A DNA stretch of 64,000 bases, from contig NZ_PJON01000001.1 in assembly GCF_002900975.1 (NCBI RefSeq), forward strand, positions 62,001 through 126,000. Direction: 5' to 3'. This document shows, piece by piece, positions 40,828 to 51,090 of the stretch (the first letter of the stretch is position 1; the number at the start of each line of letters is the position of its first letter). The stretch is from Tabrizicola aquatica (lineage in GTDB: Bacteria > Pseudomonadota > Alphaproteobacteria > Rhodobacterales > Rhodobacteraceae). A model generated the notes under the pieces. The model had not been told where the DNA came from. It saw only the letters and a program-made list of their open reading frames with translations, and did not search any database. Position numbers and translations under genes: made by a program.

Positions 40828-41986
40828 AAAGGTTCAGACCCACCCAGGCGCCGTTGCGGGCCGACGACCGGACGCAGGCGTTGACGAAGGCCACGCCCTC
40901 CAGGCCCTCTTTCAGGCCGGGGAAGGTGGTGCCGTCGGGGACCGGGGTGCCAGTCTTGGCGGCGCGGATGGCGCGGGCGGCTTCGGTGTAGATATTGGCG
41001 AAGCCTTCGAGGTAGCCCTCGGGGTGGCCGGGGGGGATGCGGGTCAGGCGTCCGGCCTCGGGTCCCGAACCGGCACCGCCCCGGGTGATCTTGCGCTTTG
41101 GCTCGCCGAAGGGCGTGAACCAGAGGTAGTTCGGATCCTCCTGCGCCCATTCAAGGCCGCCCTTGGTGCCGTAGACGCGCAAGCGCAGGCCGTTCTCGTT
41201 GCCCGGTGCGACCTGGCTGCACCAGAGCATGCCCCGCGCGCCGCCCTGGTAGCGCATCAGGACATGGCCGTTGTCATCGACGCGGCGGCCGGGGACGAAG
41301 GCGGTAAGGTCGGCCGCGAGCGTGTCGAGTGTCAGCCCGGTGACGAAGTTCGCCAGGTTGAAGGCGTGCGTCCCGATGTCGCCGGTGGAGCCGCCTGCGC
41401 CCGAGCGGGCCGGGTCGGTGCGCCAGTCGGCCTGCTTGTTGTCCACGGGTTCGGTCAGCCAGTCCTGGACGTATTCGACGTTCACCAGACGAAGGTCGCC
41501 GAGGTCGCCATTGGCGATCATCGCCTTCATCTGCCGGATCATCGGATAACCGGTGTAGTTGTGGGTCAGCGCAAAGACCACGCCGCTGGCTTCGGCGGCC
41601 TTGGCCAGCTTCTTCGCCTCGGCCAGGGTCGCGGTCAGGGGCTTGTCGCAGATCACATGGATGCCGCGCTTGAGGAACTGCATCGCGACGGGGGCGTGCA
41701 TGTGGTTCGGGGTCACGATGGCGACGGCGTCGATGCCGTCCTTGCGGCGGGCTTCCTTGGCGGCCATCTCGGCGAAGCTGGTATAGGCGCGGGGCACACC
41801 GAGGTCTTGCGCGGAGGCGAGGGCCTTCTCGGGATTGGAGGAGAAAGCACCGGCAACCAGTTCATACTGGTCGTCAATCCGCGCGGCGATGCGGTGGACC
41901 GCGCCGATGAAGGCGTCGCGTCCGCCGCCGACCATGCCAAGGCGGAGACGTTCGGGGCGGGCGGTGTGGGCGGCGTCGATGGGCAT
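40826..41986 (-). CDS. Gfo/Idh/MocA-family oxidoreductase (sugar locus, first)
   Basis: A 386-residue NAD(P)-dependent dehydrogenase. The N-terminal Rossmann motif LRLGMVGGGRDAFIGAVH is followed by the family motif VICDKPLTATLAEAKKL, whose lysine is the usual catalytic residue of EKP/DKP type. The C-terminal alpha/beta domain has SGAGGSTGDIGTHAFNLANF, where Asp/His are catalytic. It lies downstream of a TIM-barrel isomerase and the LacI regulator on the same strand. The likely substrate is a cyclic sugar or glycoside; inositol or glucose is the alternative. Confidence 0.88.
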   Translation of the reverse strand: MPIDAAHTARPERLRLGMVGGGRDAFIGAVHRIAARIDDQYELVAGAFSSNPEKALASAQDLGVPRAYTSFAEMAAKEARRKDGIDAVAIVTPNHMHAPVAMQFLKRGIHVICDKPLTATLAEAKKLAKAAEASGVVFALTHNYTGYPMIRQMKAMIANGDLGDLRLVNVEYVQDWLTEPVDNKQADWRTDPARSGAGGSTGDIGTHAFNLANFVTGLTLDTLAADLTAFVPGRRVDDNGHVLMRYQGGARGMLWCSQVAPGNENGLRLRVYGTKGGLEWAQEDPNYLWFTPFGEPKRKITRGGAGSGPEAGRLTRIPPGHPEGYLEGFANIYTEAARAIRAAKTGTPVPDGTTFPGLKEGLEGVAFVNACVRSSARNGAWVGLNL

Positions 41987-42002
41987 GTCTAACCTCTGTC
42001 TG

Positions 42003-42050
42003 TCATTTTCTGTCCGAAAATATCCCGGGGTCCGGGGCAGCGCCCCGGGG
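42003..42050 (-). repeat. G-rich hairpin + GGATATTT element (copy 3)
   Basis: On the minus strand: CCCCGGGGCGCTGCCCCGG hairpin region, ACCCCGGGATATTTTCGGAC and AGAAAATGACA. It lies between the isomerase and dehydrogenase genes, just after the isomerase stop and in its orientation. Confidence 0.75.
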
Positions 42051-42052
42051 TG

Positions 42053-43108
42053 TCAATCAAGACCCAGCATCCGCCGGTTGGCGGCGCGGTCGGTGCCGGC
42101 ATCGGCGAAGTCGTCGAAGGCTTTCTCGGTCACGCGGATGATGTGGGCATCAACGAAGGCGGCCCCTTCCCGTGCACCGTCCTCGGGGTGTTTCAGGCAA
42201 CATTCCCATTCGACCACGGCCCAGCCGTCGAAATCGTGCTGGGTCAGTTTCGAGAAGATGCCGCCGAAATCGACCTGCCCGTCGCCGGGGGAGCGGAAGC
42301 GGCCTGCGCGGTTCACCCAGCTTTGGAAGCCGCCATAGACGCCCTGGCGGCCGGTGGGGTTCAGCTCGGCGTCCTTGACGTGAAACATCTTGATCCGGTC
42401 GTGGTAGATGTCGATATGCTCAAGGTAATCAAGGTGTTGCAGGACATAGTGCGAGGGGTCGTACAGCATGTTGGCGCGTTTGTGTCCCTTCACGCGGTCC
42501 AGGAACATCTCGAAGGTGACGCCGTCGTGCAGGTCCTCGCCGGGGTGGATCTCGTAACAGACATCGACGCCGCAGTCCTCGGCATGGTTGAGGAGCGGGG
42601 TCCAGCGGCGGGCGAGTTCGTCGAAGGCTTCCTCGACCAACCCGGCAGGGCGCTGTGGCCAGGGGTAGAGGTAGGGCCATGCCAGCGCGCCGGAGAAGGT
42701 GGCGTGGGCGGTGAGGCCGAGGTTCTTCGAGGCGGTCAGCGCCTTCTTCACCTGGTCCACCGCCCATTGGGCGCGGGCCTTTGGATTGCCGCGCACGGCG
42801 GGGGCCGCAAAACCGTCGAACTGGGTGTCATAGGCGGGGTGGACGGCGACAAGCTGGCCTTGCAGGTGGGTGGAAAGCTCGGTCACCTCGACCCCGGCGT
42901 CCTTCGCAATTCCCTTGAACTCGTCGCAATAGGCCTTTGAACTGGATGCCTTTTCCAGGTCGAACAGCCGCGCGTCCCAGCTTGGGACCTGCACGCCGAC
43001 ATAGCCGCAGTCGGCCGCCCAGCGGGTGATCGCGCCCCAGGAGTTGAACGGGGCCGCGTCGCCGGCGAATTGCGCCAGGAAGAGGGCCGGGCCCTTGATC
43101 GTTTTCAT
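42053..43108 (-). CDS. Sugar phosphate isomerase/epimerase (xylose-isomerase-like TIM barrel, 351 aa)
   Basis: A 351-residue TIM-barrel protein of the AP-endonuclease-2/xylose isomerase family. Metal-binding segments are YEIHPGEDLHDG, LYDPSHYVLQ and MFHVKDAELN, which supply the Glu/Asp/His ligands. Start ATG 43108 (MKTIKGPALFLAQFAGDAAP). It lies between the LacI regulator (24 bp upstream) and the Gfo/Idh dehydrogenase. Members of this family act as epimerases, isomerases or 3-keto-glycoside hydrolases/lyases; pairing with Gfo/Idh makes the last possible. Confidence 0.85.
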   Translation of the reverse strand: MKTIKGPALFLAQFAGDAAPFNSWGAITRWAADCGYVGVQVPSWDARLFDLEKASSSKAYCDEFKGIAKDAGVEVTELSTHLQGQLVAVHPAYDTQFDGFAAPAVRGNPKARAQWAVDQVKKALTASKNLGLTAHATFSGALAWPYLYPWPQRPAGLVEEAFDELARRWTPLLNHAEDCGVDVCYEIHPGEDLHDGVTFEMFLDRVKGHKRANMLYDPSHYVLQHLDYLEHIDIYHDRIKMFHVKDAELNPTGRQGVYGGFQSWVNRAGRFRSPGDGQVDFGGIFSKLTQHDFDGWAVVEWECCLKHPEDGAREGAAFVDAHIIRVTEKAFDDFADAGTDRAANRRMLGLD

Positions 43109-43132
43109 GTCTATTCCCACCCCTTATGGCCC

Positions 43133-44179
43133 TTACGGGCCGGTTTCCACCTTGACCGGAACCTCAAGCCCCTGGCGGTCGGCCCAGTCGCGTTTTTCGA
43201 TCGCGGCCAGCAGGGCGCGGGCCAGGAACTCTCCGGCGCGGCCTACGTCTTCGCGGATAATCAGGATGTCCTTGCGGAACCGGCGCAGCACGGCGATTGC
43301 CTCTTTCGCCACCACGTCGAAGTCGCGCCCCAGCACCCGGCCCGAGCGTTCCGCCCCGGCAATGGCGGCCATGGCCGAGGTGGTCGATCCGACCAGCAGG
43401 CCGTCCGGCGGGTTGGGCAGGGCGAAGCGGGCGGCAATTGCGGCCTCCACCGCCTCGCCGCCGCTGTCGGAGGTCACGGTCTCGGCCACCTCGAAGGGCA
43501 GGCCGCGCAGCGCCGCCTCGTCCGAGAAGCCAAAGGTCATGTGGCGGGCGTACATATGCGACCGCGGGGGCGGCAGCAGATACAGCCGCTTGCGCCCGCG
43601 TTCGGCCATCACACGGGCGCCAAGGCGACCGAAGGCTTCGTTGTCGAAGTCGAAATAGGGGTGATCGAGGCCCATCATCGTGCGGCCATGCGCGGCAAAG
43701 GGGAAGCCGCGGTCGTGCATATAGCGGATGCGCGGATCGTCGGGCTTGGTCTGGTTCAGGATGATCCCGTCGGCGCTTTCGGTTTCGACGATGTAGCGGA
43801 TCGGCTCCATCGGGTCCTGGTCGGGGAAGAAGGGCGTGACGACAAGGTGATAGGCGGTGCCCCGCAGCGCGTTGGCGATGGAATAGATCAGGCGCGAGGT
43901 GTGGTTCATCACGTCCGTCTCGGTCGAGAGGACCAGAGCGATGACGTTGGTCTTGCCCGTGCGCAGGCGGACCCCGGCGCGGTTGGGGCGGTAGCCAAGC
44001 AGGGCGGCGGTCTCGCGCACGCGGCGCTTGGTCTCTTCGCCGATGTCGGGGGCGTCCTTCAGGGCGCGGCTGACGGTGGCGATGGCAAGGCCGGTCGCGG
44101 CGGCGATGGTCTTGAGCGTGGGGCGCTCATGCTCCGAATCAGCGGTCAGGATCGTCGCGGGTTCAGGGGGCCGGGGCAT
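43133..44179 (-). CDS. LacI-family transcriptional regulator
   Basis: A 348-residue repressor. The LacI helix-turn-helix (about 22-70) reads TLKTIAAATGLAIATVSRAL with the hinge LGYRPNRAGVRLRTGKT. A periplasmic-binding-protein-like sugar-sensing domain follows (about 75-345). The start is ATG 44179 with AAAGG upstream. It is divergent from the ABC importer. Two CTATAACGTT-type operators lie in the 312 bp gap, close to the importer start, so it presumably represses the importer/hydrolase operon and possibly its own unit until a sugar ligand binds. Confidence 0.93.
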   Translation of the reverse strand: MPRPPEPATILTADSEHERPTLKTIAAATGLAIATVSRALKDAPDIGEETKRRVRETAALLGYRPNRAGVRLRTGKTNVIALVLSTETDVMNHTSRLIYSIANALRGTAYHLVVTPFFPDQDPMEPIRYIVETESADGIILNQTKPDDPRIRYMHDRGFPFAAHGRTMMGLDHPYFDFDNEAFGRLGARVMAERGRKRLYLLPPPRSHMYARHMTFGFSDEAALRGLPFEVAETVTSDSGGEAVEAAIAARFALPNPPDGLLVGSTTSAMAAIAGAERSGRVLGRDFDVVAKEAIAVLRRFRKDILIIREDVGRAGEFLARALLAAIEKRDWADRQGLEVPVKVETGP

Positions 44180-44440
44180 GGTGCACCTTTCCCGCCGGGA
44201 CACCGGCCAGGCGAATCGTCAGGGTCGATTCGGACGTCGGGCGCGACCGTGCAACCGCAGCAGACAAGCACGCGCCGGTTGTGGCAAACGCCTTGCGGAC
44301 AAGCAGTTGCTGGGTGTTTCGGCGCTGCGGCATCGGTCGGTTCCGGCCCGGATTTCCGCGCGGAATTACGCGGAATCATCCCGTGATCAAAACTTGGCGC
44401 GAGGGGGCAGACAAGCGAAAAGATTAGTTGATCGGCAAAA

Positions 44441-44476
44441 CTATAACGTTATAGGCTATTTCTATAACGTTTTAGA
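44441..44476. promoter_or_regulatory. Pair of LacI-type operators
   Basis: CTATAACGTTATAG (44441-44454, perfect 14 bp palindrome with central CG) and TCTATAACGTTTTAGA (44461-44476). Centres are 21 bp apart, two helical turns, so two dimers would bind the same face. The second ends 15 bp before the binding-protein ATG, between promoter and SD. The AT-rich patch stands out from the surrounding GC-rich DNA. The rest of the gap (44180-44440) shows no further signal. Confidence 0.85.
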
Positions 44477-44491
44477 AACCGGGAGGAACGG

Positions 44492-45712
44492 ATGAAACTG
44501 ACGAAATTGACGGCGCTTCTGGCGACCGTGGCGATGCCCGCCATGGCGACCGAGCTTGAGGTCACGCACTGGTGGACCAGCGGTGGCGAAGCTGCCGCCG
44601 TGGCCGAACTGGCCAAGGCGTTCGACGCCTCGGGCGACAAATGGATCGACGGCGCCATCGCCGGCGGTGGCGGCACGGCCCGCCCGATCATGATTTCCCG
44701 CATCACGGGCGGCGACCCGATGGGGGCGACCCAGTTCAACCACGGCCAGCAGGCGCTGGAACTGGTCGAGGCCGGCCTGATGCTGGATCTGACCGACGTG
44801 GCCGAAGCGAACAACTGGAAGGAAGTCGTCTTCCCACCGTCGCTTCTGGACGCCTGCACCGTGGACGGCCGCATCTACTGCGCCCCGGTCAACATCCACT
44901 CGCCGGAATGGCTGTGGCTGTCGAACAAGGTCTATGAGGATCTGGACCTGCCGGTCCCGACCAACTGGGACGAGTTTGTCGCCTCGGCACCGAAAGTGCG
45001 CGAAGCGGGCAAGCTGCCGCTGGCGCTGGGCGACCAGCCCTGGCAGTCGAACCTCGCGTTCGGCGCGATGCAGATCGCCGTGGCGGGTCTGGATGCCTGG
45101 AAGGCCGTGAACGTCGACAAGAACATGGATGTTGCGGCCGGGCCGGAATACGCCAAGGTTTTTGAAGCCGCCGCCGCGGCGCGCGAACTGGCCAAAGGCT
45201 CGGCCGTGCAGGACTGGAACCAGGCGACAAACCTTGTCATCACCGATCAGGCCGGCGGCCAGATCATGGGGGACTGGGCGCAAGGCGAATTCCAGGTCGC
45301 GGGCGAAGTGGCCGGCACCGACTATACCTGCCTGCCGGGTCTGGGCCTGAACGAGTACATCTCGACCGGGGGCGACGCCTTCTACTTCCCCAAGCTGGAT
45401 GACCCGGAAAAGGAAGAAGCCCAGAAGCGTCTGGCCGCCCAGCTGGTCAGCCCGGAAGTGCAAGTGGCGTTCAACCTGAAGAAGGGCTCCTTGCCGATCC
45501 GGGGCGACATCGACCTTTCGGCCGCCAACGACTGCATGAAGAAGGGCCTGGAGATCCTGGCCGGTGGCAATATCGTCCCCTCGGGCGACATGGTCTGGTC
45601 GCCGGACGTCCAGAAGCAGAACGAAGACCTGATGGTCGAATTCTGGAAGTCCGACATGCCGGCGGCCGATGCCCATGCCAAATGGGTGGAAAACCTGAAG
45701 TCGGGTCTCTGA
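44492..45712 (+). CDS. Carbohydrate ABC transporter substrate-binding protein
   Basis: A 406-residue periplasmic binding protein of the sugar (family 1) class. The signal peptide is MKLTKLTALLATVAMPAMA; the mature part begins TELEVTHWWTSGGEAAAVAE. Segments PVNIHSPEWLWLSNKVYEDL and MGDWAQGEFQVAG are typical of glucose/mannose- or oligosaccharide-binding members. SD GGGAGGA lies four bases before the ATG. It is the first gene of the importer operon. A stem-loop after its stop likely keeps its mRNA more abundant than that of the permeases. Confidence 0.93.
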   Translation: MKLTKLTALLATVAMPAMATELEVTHWWTSGGEAAAVAELAKAFDASGDKWIDGAIAGGGGTARPIMISRITGGDPMGATQFNHGQQALELVEAGLMLDLTDVAEANNWKEVVFPPSLLDACTVDGRIYCAPVNIHSPEWLWLSNKVYEDLDLPVPTNWDEFVASAPKVREAGKLPLALGDQPWQSNLAFGAMQIAVAGLDAWKAVNVDKNMDVAAGPEYAKVFEAAAAARELAKGSAVQDWNQATNLVITDQAGGQIMGDWAQGEFQVAGEVAGTDYTCLPGLGLNEYISTGGDAFYFPKLDDPEKEEAQKRLAAQLVSPEVQVAFNLKKGSLPIRGDIDLSAANDCMKKGLEILAGGNIVPSGDMVWSPDVQKQNEDLMVEFWKSDMPAADAHAKWVENLKSGL

Positions 45713-45728
45713 GACTGTCTTGACGTGG

Positions 45729-45756
45729 GGGGCCGTCCGGATCGGGCGGCCCCTTT
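45729..45756 (+). terminator. Intercistronic stem-loop after the binding-protein gene
   Basis: GGGGCCGTCC (45729-45738) pairs with GGGCGGCCCC (45744-45753), followed by TTT. Its position between the binding protein and first permease suggests partial termination or 3'-end protection, as in malE-malF. Confidence 0.65.
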
Positions 45757-45788
45757 CGCACCGCTAAGACACAGGGAGGCAGGGGCCG

Positions 45789-46721
45789 ATGTCAGCAACC
45801 ACCGAAGCGGAGCCAGTCCGCACCACTTCCGCGGCGCGGCCGCGACGGCGCTTGACGCGCAACATCAGTGCGAAGATCGCGGCAATCCCGATGGTCGCGA
45901 CGGCCCTGGTGATCTTTCTGGGCGGCACGATCTGGACCGTCGTCTATTCCTTCACCAACTCCAAACTGCTGCCGCGGACGAATTTCGTCGGCCTCGACCA
46001 GTATGAGCGGTTGTGGGAGACCAGCCGCTGGATCGTCTCGATCCAGAACCTGATGTTCTACGGCGTCATGTCGCTGGTCTTTACCGTGGTCATGGGCTTT
46101 GTCCTGGCGGTGCTGATGGACCAGAAGATCCGGTTCGAGGACACATTCCGCACGATCATGCTGTATCCCTTCGCCCTGTCCTTCATCGTGACGGGCCTCG
46201 TGTGGCAGTGGATCCTGAACCCGCAGTTCGGCATCCAGGGTGTCGTGCGCGACATGGGCTGGACCAGTTTCACCTTCGATCCGTTGAACAACCCGGACAC
46301 GGTGCTGTTCGGCCTCTTGATCGCGGGGCTGTGGCAAGGCACCGGCTTTGTCATGTGCCTGATGCTGGCCGGGCTGCGCGGGATCGACGAGGATATCTGG
46401 AAAGCCGCCCGCGTTGACGGCATTCCGACCTGGAAGACCTATGTCGTGGTCATCATCCCGATGATGCGCGCGGTTTTCATCACCACTCTGGTGATCGTCG
46501 CATCCGGCATCATCCGGCTTTACGACCTCGTCGTCGCGATGACCTCGGGCGGTCCCGGCGGCAACGCCAGCCAGGTCCCGGCGATGTATGTCTATGATTA
46601 CATGTTCCAGGCGCAGAACCTTGGCCAGGGCTTCGCCGCGTCCACGATGATGCTGCTTAGCGTCCTGATCGTGCTGATCCCCTGGGCCTATCTGGAATTC
46701 GGAGGCAAGAAACATGGCTGA
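45789..46721 (+). CDS. Carbohydrate ABC transporter permease (MalF type)
   Basis: A 310-residue inner-membrane permease with about six helices. The cytoplasmic coupling EAA loop EDIWKAARVDGIPTWKTYVV is followed by IIPMMRAVF. The long N-terminal tail is Arg/Thr-rich. It overlaps the next permease by eight bases, giving tight coupling. Confidence 0.93.
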   Translation: MSATTEAEPVRTTSAARPRRRLTRNISAKIAAIPMVATALVIFLGGTIWTVVYSFTNSKLLPRTNFVGLDQYERLWETSRWIVSIQNLMFYGVMSLVFTVVMGFVLAVLMDQKIRFEDTFRTIMLYPFALSFIVTGLVWQWILNPQFGIQGVVRDMGWTSFTFDPLNNPDTVLFGLLIAGLWQGTGFVMCLMLAGLRGIDEDIWKAARVDGIPTWKTYVVVIIPMMRAVFITTLVIVASGIIRLYDLVVAMTSGGPGGNASQVPAMYVYDYMFQAQNLGQGFAASTMMLLSVLIVLIPWAYLEFGGKKHG

Positions 46722-47616
46722 CGTCGGCATGGCCATGAGCGGCCCCCGGGGGGCAAAGCCCAAGAGGGCGCTCAGCCCCCGCAACATCATGCTGTACGGC
46801 ATCCTGATCATGGTCTGCGTCTATTACCTTCTGCCCCTGTGGGTGATGGTGATGACCAGCCTGAAGGGGATGCCCGAAGTGCGGCTGGGCAATATCTTCT
46901 CGCCGCCGGTCGAGATCACGTTCCAGCCCTGGGTCAAGGCCTGGTCCGAGGCCTGCACCGGCCTGAACTGTGACGGGCTGAGCCGCGGCTTCTGGAACAG
47001 CGTGATCATCACGGTGCCCTCGGTGATCCTGTCGATCGCCATCGCCTCGGTGAACGGCTATGCGTTGATCAACTGGAAGTTCAAGGGATCGGACGTGTTC
47101 TTCACGATCCTGATCTTCGGGTCCTTCATACCCTATCAGATCATGCTGTATCCCATCGTGATCCTGCTGCGCGAAGCGGGGCTGTACGGCACGCTTTGGG
47201 GCCTGGTGATCGTGCATACCATTTTCGGGATGCCGATCCTGACGCTTCTGTTCCGCAACTACTTCAGTTCGATCCCGGAAGAGTTGTTCAAGGCCGCCCG
47301 CGTCGACGGGGCGGGGTTCTGGGGCATCTACTTCCGCATCATGCTGCCGATGAGCCTGCCGATCTTCGTGGTCGCCCTCATCCTGCAGGTGACGGGCATC
47401 TGGAACGACTTCCTGTTTGGCGTCGTCTACACCAAGCCGGACCTCTATCCGATGACCGTGCAGCTGAACAACATCGTCAACTCGGTCCAGGGGGTGAAGG
47501 AGTACAACGTCAACATGGCCGCCACGGTGCTGACCGGGCTGGTGCCGCTGATCGTCTACTTCGTCTCTGGCAAACTCTTCGTGCGCGGTATCGCCGCCGG
47601 TGCCGTGAAAGGCTGA
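46714..47616 (+). CDS. Carbohydrate ABC transporter permease (MalG type)
   Basis: A 300-residue permease with six predicted helices. The EAA loop is PEELFKAARVDGAGFWGIYF followed by RIMLPMSLPIF. Its hydrophobic C-terminus ends KLFVRGIAAGAVKG. It forms a heterodimeric channel with the preceding permease and is energised by the ATPase that starts three bases after its stop. Confidence 0.93.
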   Translation: MADVGMAMSGPRGAKPKRALSPRNIMLYGILIMVCVYYLLPLWVMVMTSLKGMPEVRLGNIFSPPVEITFQPWVKAWSEACTGLNCDGLSRGFWNSVIITVPSVILSIAIASVNGYALINWKFKGSDVFFTILIFGSFIPYQIMLYPIVILLREAGLYGTLWGLVIVHTIFGMPILTLLFRNYFSSIPEELFKAARVDGAGFWGIYFRIMLPMSLPIFVVALILQVTGIWNDFLFGVVYTKPDLYPMTVQLNNIVNSVQGVKEYNVNMAATVLTGLVPLIVYFVSGKLFVRGIAAGAVKG

Positions 47617-47619
47617 TCC

Positions 47620-48699
<1,080 letters not shown>

Positions 48700-48702
48700 G
48701 GG

Positions 48703-51075
48703 ATGCTGGATCTGGCGGGCGGCTGGACGCTTTCGGATGAAAGCGGCGCCCATGTCGTGCCTTTCGATCTGCCGGGGGACGGGGTCTCGGCGCTGGCCCG
48801 TGCCGGGGTGATCCCGGACCCGTATTGGGGCCGGAACGAATATGACGTGCGCTGGGTGTCCGAACGCGATTGGGTGGCGCGGCGCAGTTTCACGCATGAC
48901 GGCTCGGCCGCCGAACTGGTGGTCGAAGGGCTGGACACCGTGGCCGAGGTACGGCTGAACGGAGCTCTGGTCCTGTCCGCCGCCAACGTGCATCGGCGCT
49001 GGCGGGTGGACGTGTCGGCGGCGCTGCGGGCGGGAGAGAACGCGGTGGAGATCCTCTTCCGTTCCCCCGTGCGCGAGGCCGTGGCGCGGGCGGCGCGGAT
49101 GCCGTTTCCTATCCCGTATCAGCAGGTCAACGGGCCGATTGCCCATGCCAACATGCTGCGGAAACAGCAGTGCGATTTCGGCTGGGACTGGAACATTGCG
49201 CTGGGGATCTTCGGGGTGTCGGGTGCGATCCGATTGGAGGCCGTGGGCCCACGGATCGGGGATGTGCTGGTCGATCAGGTGCATTCCGCCAGTCAGGTGG
49301 AGGTGCAACTAAGGGTTCATGCGACGTCTGAGGACGTGACGGCAAGCCTTTGTGGCGTAAGCCAAACTGCCCCGGTGGTGGATGGCGTGGCGCTGCTGTC
49401 CCTGGTCATCCGCGACCCCGTGTTGTGGTGGCCGGCGGGTCAGGGTGCGCAGGTGCTGCACGACCTGGTGCTGACGGGCGGCGGGGCGCGGGTGGTCAAA
49501 CGCCTGGGGCTGCGGGACATGAAGCTGGTGTCCGAACCCGACGCGGCGGGGCGGTCCTTCGGCGTGCAGGTCAACGGCCGCGCGGTCTTTGCCAAGGGCG
49601 CGAACTGGATCCCGGCCGATGCTCTCTTCGGGCGGATCACGGTCGAGGGCGTGCGTGCGCTGTTGCAGTCCGCCGTCGATGCCAACATGAACATGCTGCG
49701 CATCTGGGGCGGTGGCCGGTACGAGCCGGACTGGTTCTACGATCTGTGCGACGAGATGGGGTTGATGGTCTGGCAGGACTTCATGTTCGCCTGCCACCTC
49801 TATCCCTCCACGCCCGAATTCCTGGCCGAGGTGGATGCCGAGGTGCGCGATGTGGTGGCCCGGATCAGCCACCACGCCTGCATCGCCCTCTGGTGCGGGG
49901 ACAACGAGTTGATCGGGGCGCTGACCTGGTTCCCCGAAAGCCGCAAGGACCGGGATCGCTACCTTGTGAACTACGACCGGCTGAACCGCACGGTCGAGGC
50001 CGCGCTTTTGGACACATTGCCGGGCGCGAACTGGTGGCCGTCCTCGCCCAGCCCGGGACCGCTGGCGTTCGGGGATGCCTGGCATGACGACTCCAGCGGC
50101 GACATGCATTTCTGGAGCGTGTGGCATGAGGGGAAGGACTTTGATCATTATCGCGACGTAAGCCCTCGGTTCTGTTCGGAATTCGGGTTCCAGTCCTATC
50201 CCTCGCTGACCGCCATCGCGCGGTTTGCCGACAAGAAGGACTGGAACATCGCCGCCCCGGTGATGGAAAGCCACCAGAAGAACCCCGGCGGGAACGCGCG
50301 GATCGCCGAGACGATGTTCCGCTACTTCCGCTTCCCGGTGGATTTCCCGAACTTCGTATATGTCAGCCAGATCCAGCAAGGGCTGGCGATCAAGACGGCG
50401 GTCACGCATTGGCGCAGCTTGAAGCCGCATTGCCAGGGGACGCTCTACTGGCAACTGAACGACACCTGGCCGGTCTGTTCCTGGGCCAGCCTGGACCACG
50501 GCGGGAACTGGAAGCTGCTGCATCATATGGCCGCGCGGTTCTATGCGCCGGTCCTGGTGACGGCGGTACCGCAGGCGGGTGGCATCGTGTTGCGGGCGGC
50601 GAATGACCGGCCAGAGGCGGTGACGATCACCGTGACCGCGCGGGCAGCCGCGATGAACGGGACCACGCGGGACCTGGCTGTGGCCACGGTCACGGTTTCC
50701 CCCGATGCGGCGGTGCAGGTCCTGCACCTTGCCCCGGACGCCCTGGGGCCGGACGAGGTTCTGGCCTTCACCTGGGCGGGCGATGCCGAGGGCGGTGACG
50801 TCCATGCGCCGAAGCCGTGGAAGGCGTATGACCTTCTCCCCTCGGGCCTGGCGGCGGATATCCGGCAGGAGGGTGCGGAGTGGAAATTGACGCTGCAGGT
50901 CAAGGCCCTCGCCCCGTTTGTTGCAGTGGAGTCTGAAGTTCCTGGCCGCCTCTCGACCAATGCCGTGACACTGTTCCCCGGCCACCCCACCACGATCACC
51001 TTCACGCCCGAGGACCCCTCGGCGCGGCCGACATTCACCCTCCGCGATCTCCACTCCGCCACTTACGGCGGCTGA
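48703..51075 (+). CDS. GH2 beta-mannosidase-like glycosidase
   Basis: A 790-residue glycoside hydrolase family 2 enzyme. The N-terminal sugar-binding domain contains DLPGDGVSALARAGVIPDPY and the Trp-rich RKQQCDFGWDWNIALG, a beta-mannosidase hallmark. The TIM-barrel has the acid/base Glu402 in WCGDNEL and the nucleophile Glu493 in FCSEFGFQSYPS. C-terminal beta domains complete the usual layout. No signal peptide is visible, so cytoplasmic cleavage of imported beta-mannosides is expected. The ATG lies three bases after the ATPase stop. Confidence 0.9.
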   Translation: MLDLAGGWTLSDESGAHVVPFDLPGDGVSALARAGVIPDPYWGRNEYDVRWVSERDWVARRSFTHDGSAAELVVEGLDTVAEVRLNGALVLSAANVHRRWRVDVSAALRAGENAVEILFRSPVREAVARAARMPFPIPYQQVNGPIAHANMLRKQQCDFGWDWNIALGIFGVSGAIRLEAVGPRIGDVLVDQVHSASQVEVQLRVHATSEDVTASLCGVSQTAPVVDGVALLSLVIRDPVLWWPAGQGAQVLHDLVLTGGGARVVKRLGLRDMKLVSEPDAAGRSFGVQVNGRAVFAKGANWIPADALFGRITVEGVRALLQSAVDANMNMLRIWGGGRYEPDWFYDLCDEMGLMVWQDFMFACHLYPSTPEFLAEVDAEVRDVVARISHHACIALWCGDNELIGALTWFPESRKDRDRYLVNYDRLNRTVEAALLDTLPGANWWPSSPSPGPLAFGDAWHDDSSGDMHFWSVWHEGKDFDHYRDVSPRFCSEFGFQSYPSLTAIARFADKKDWNIAAPVMESHQKNPGGNARIAETMFRYFRFPVDFPNFVYVSQIQQGLAIKTAVTHWRSLKPHCQGTLYWQLNDTWPVCSWASLDHGGNWKLLHHMAARFYAPVLVTAVPQAGGIVLRAANDRPEAVTITVTARAAAMNGTTRDLAVATVTVSPDAAVQVLHLAPDALGPDEVLAFTWAGDAEGGDVHAPKPWKAYDLLPSGLAADIRQEGAEWKLTLQVKALAPFVAVESEVPGRLSTNAVTLFPGHPTTITFTPEDPSARPTFTLRDLHSATYGG

Positions 51076-51090
51076 CGAAAGGCACCCCTC

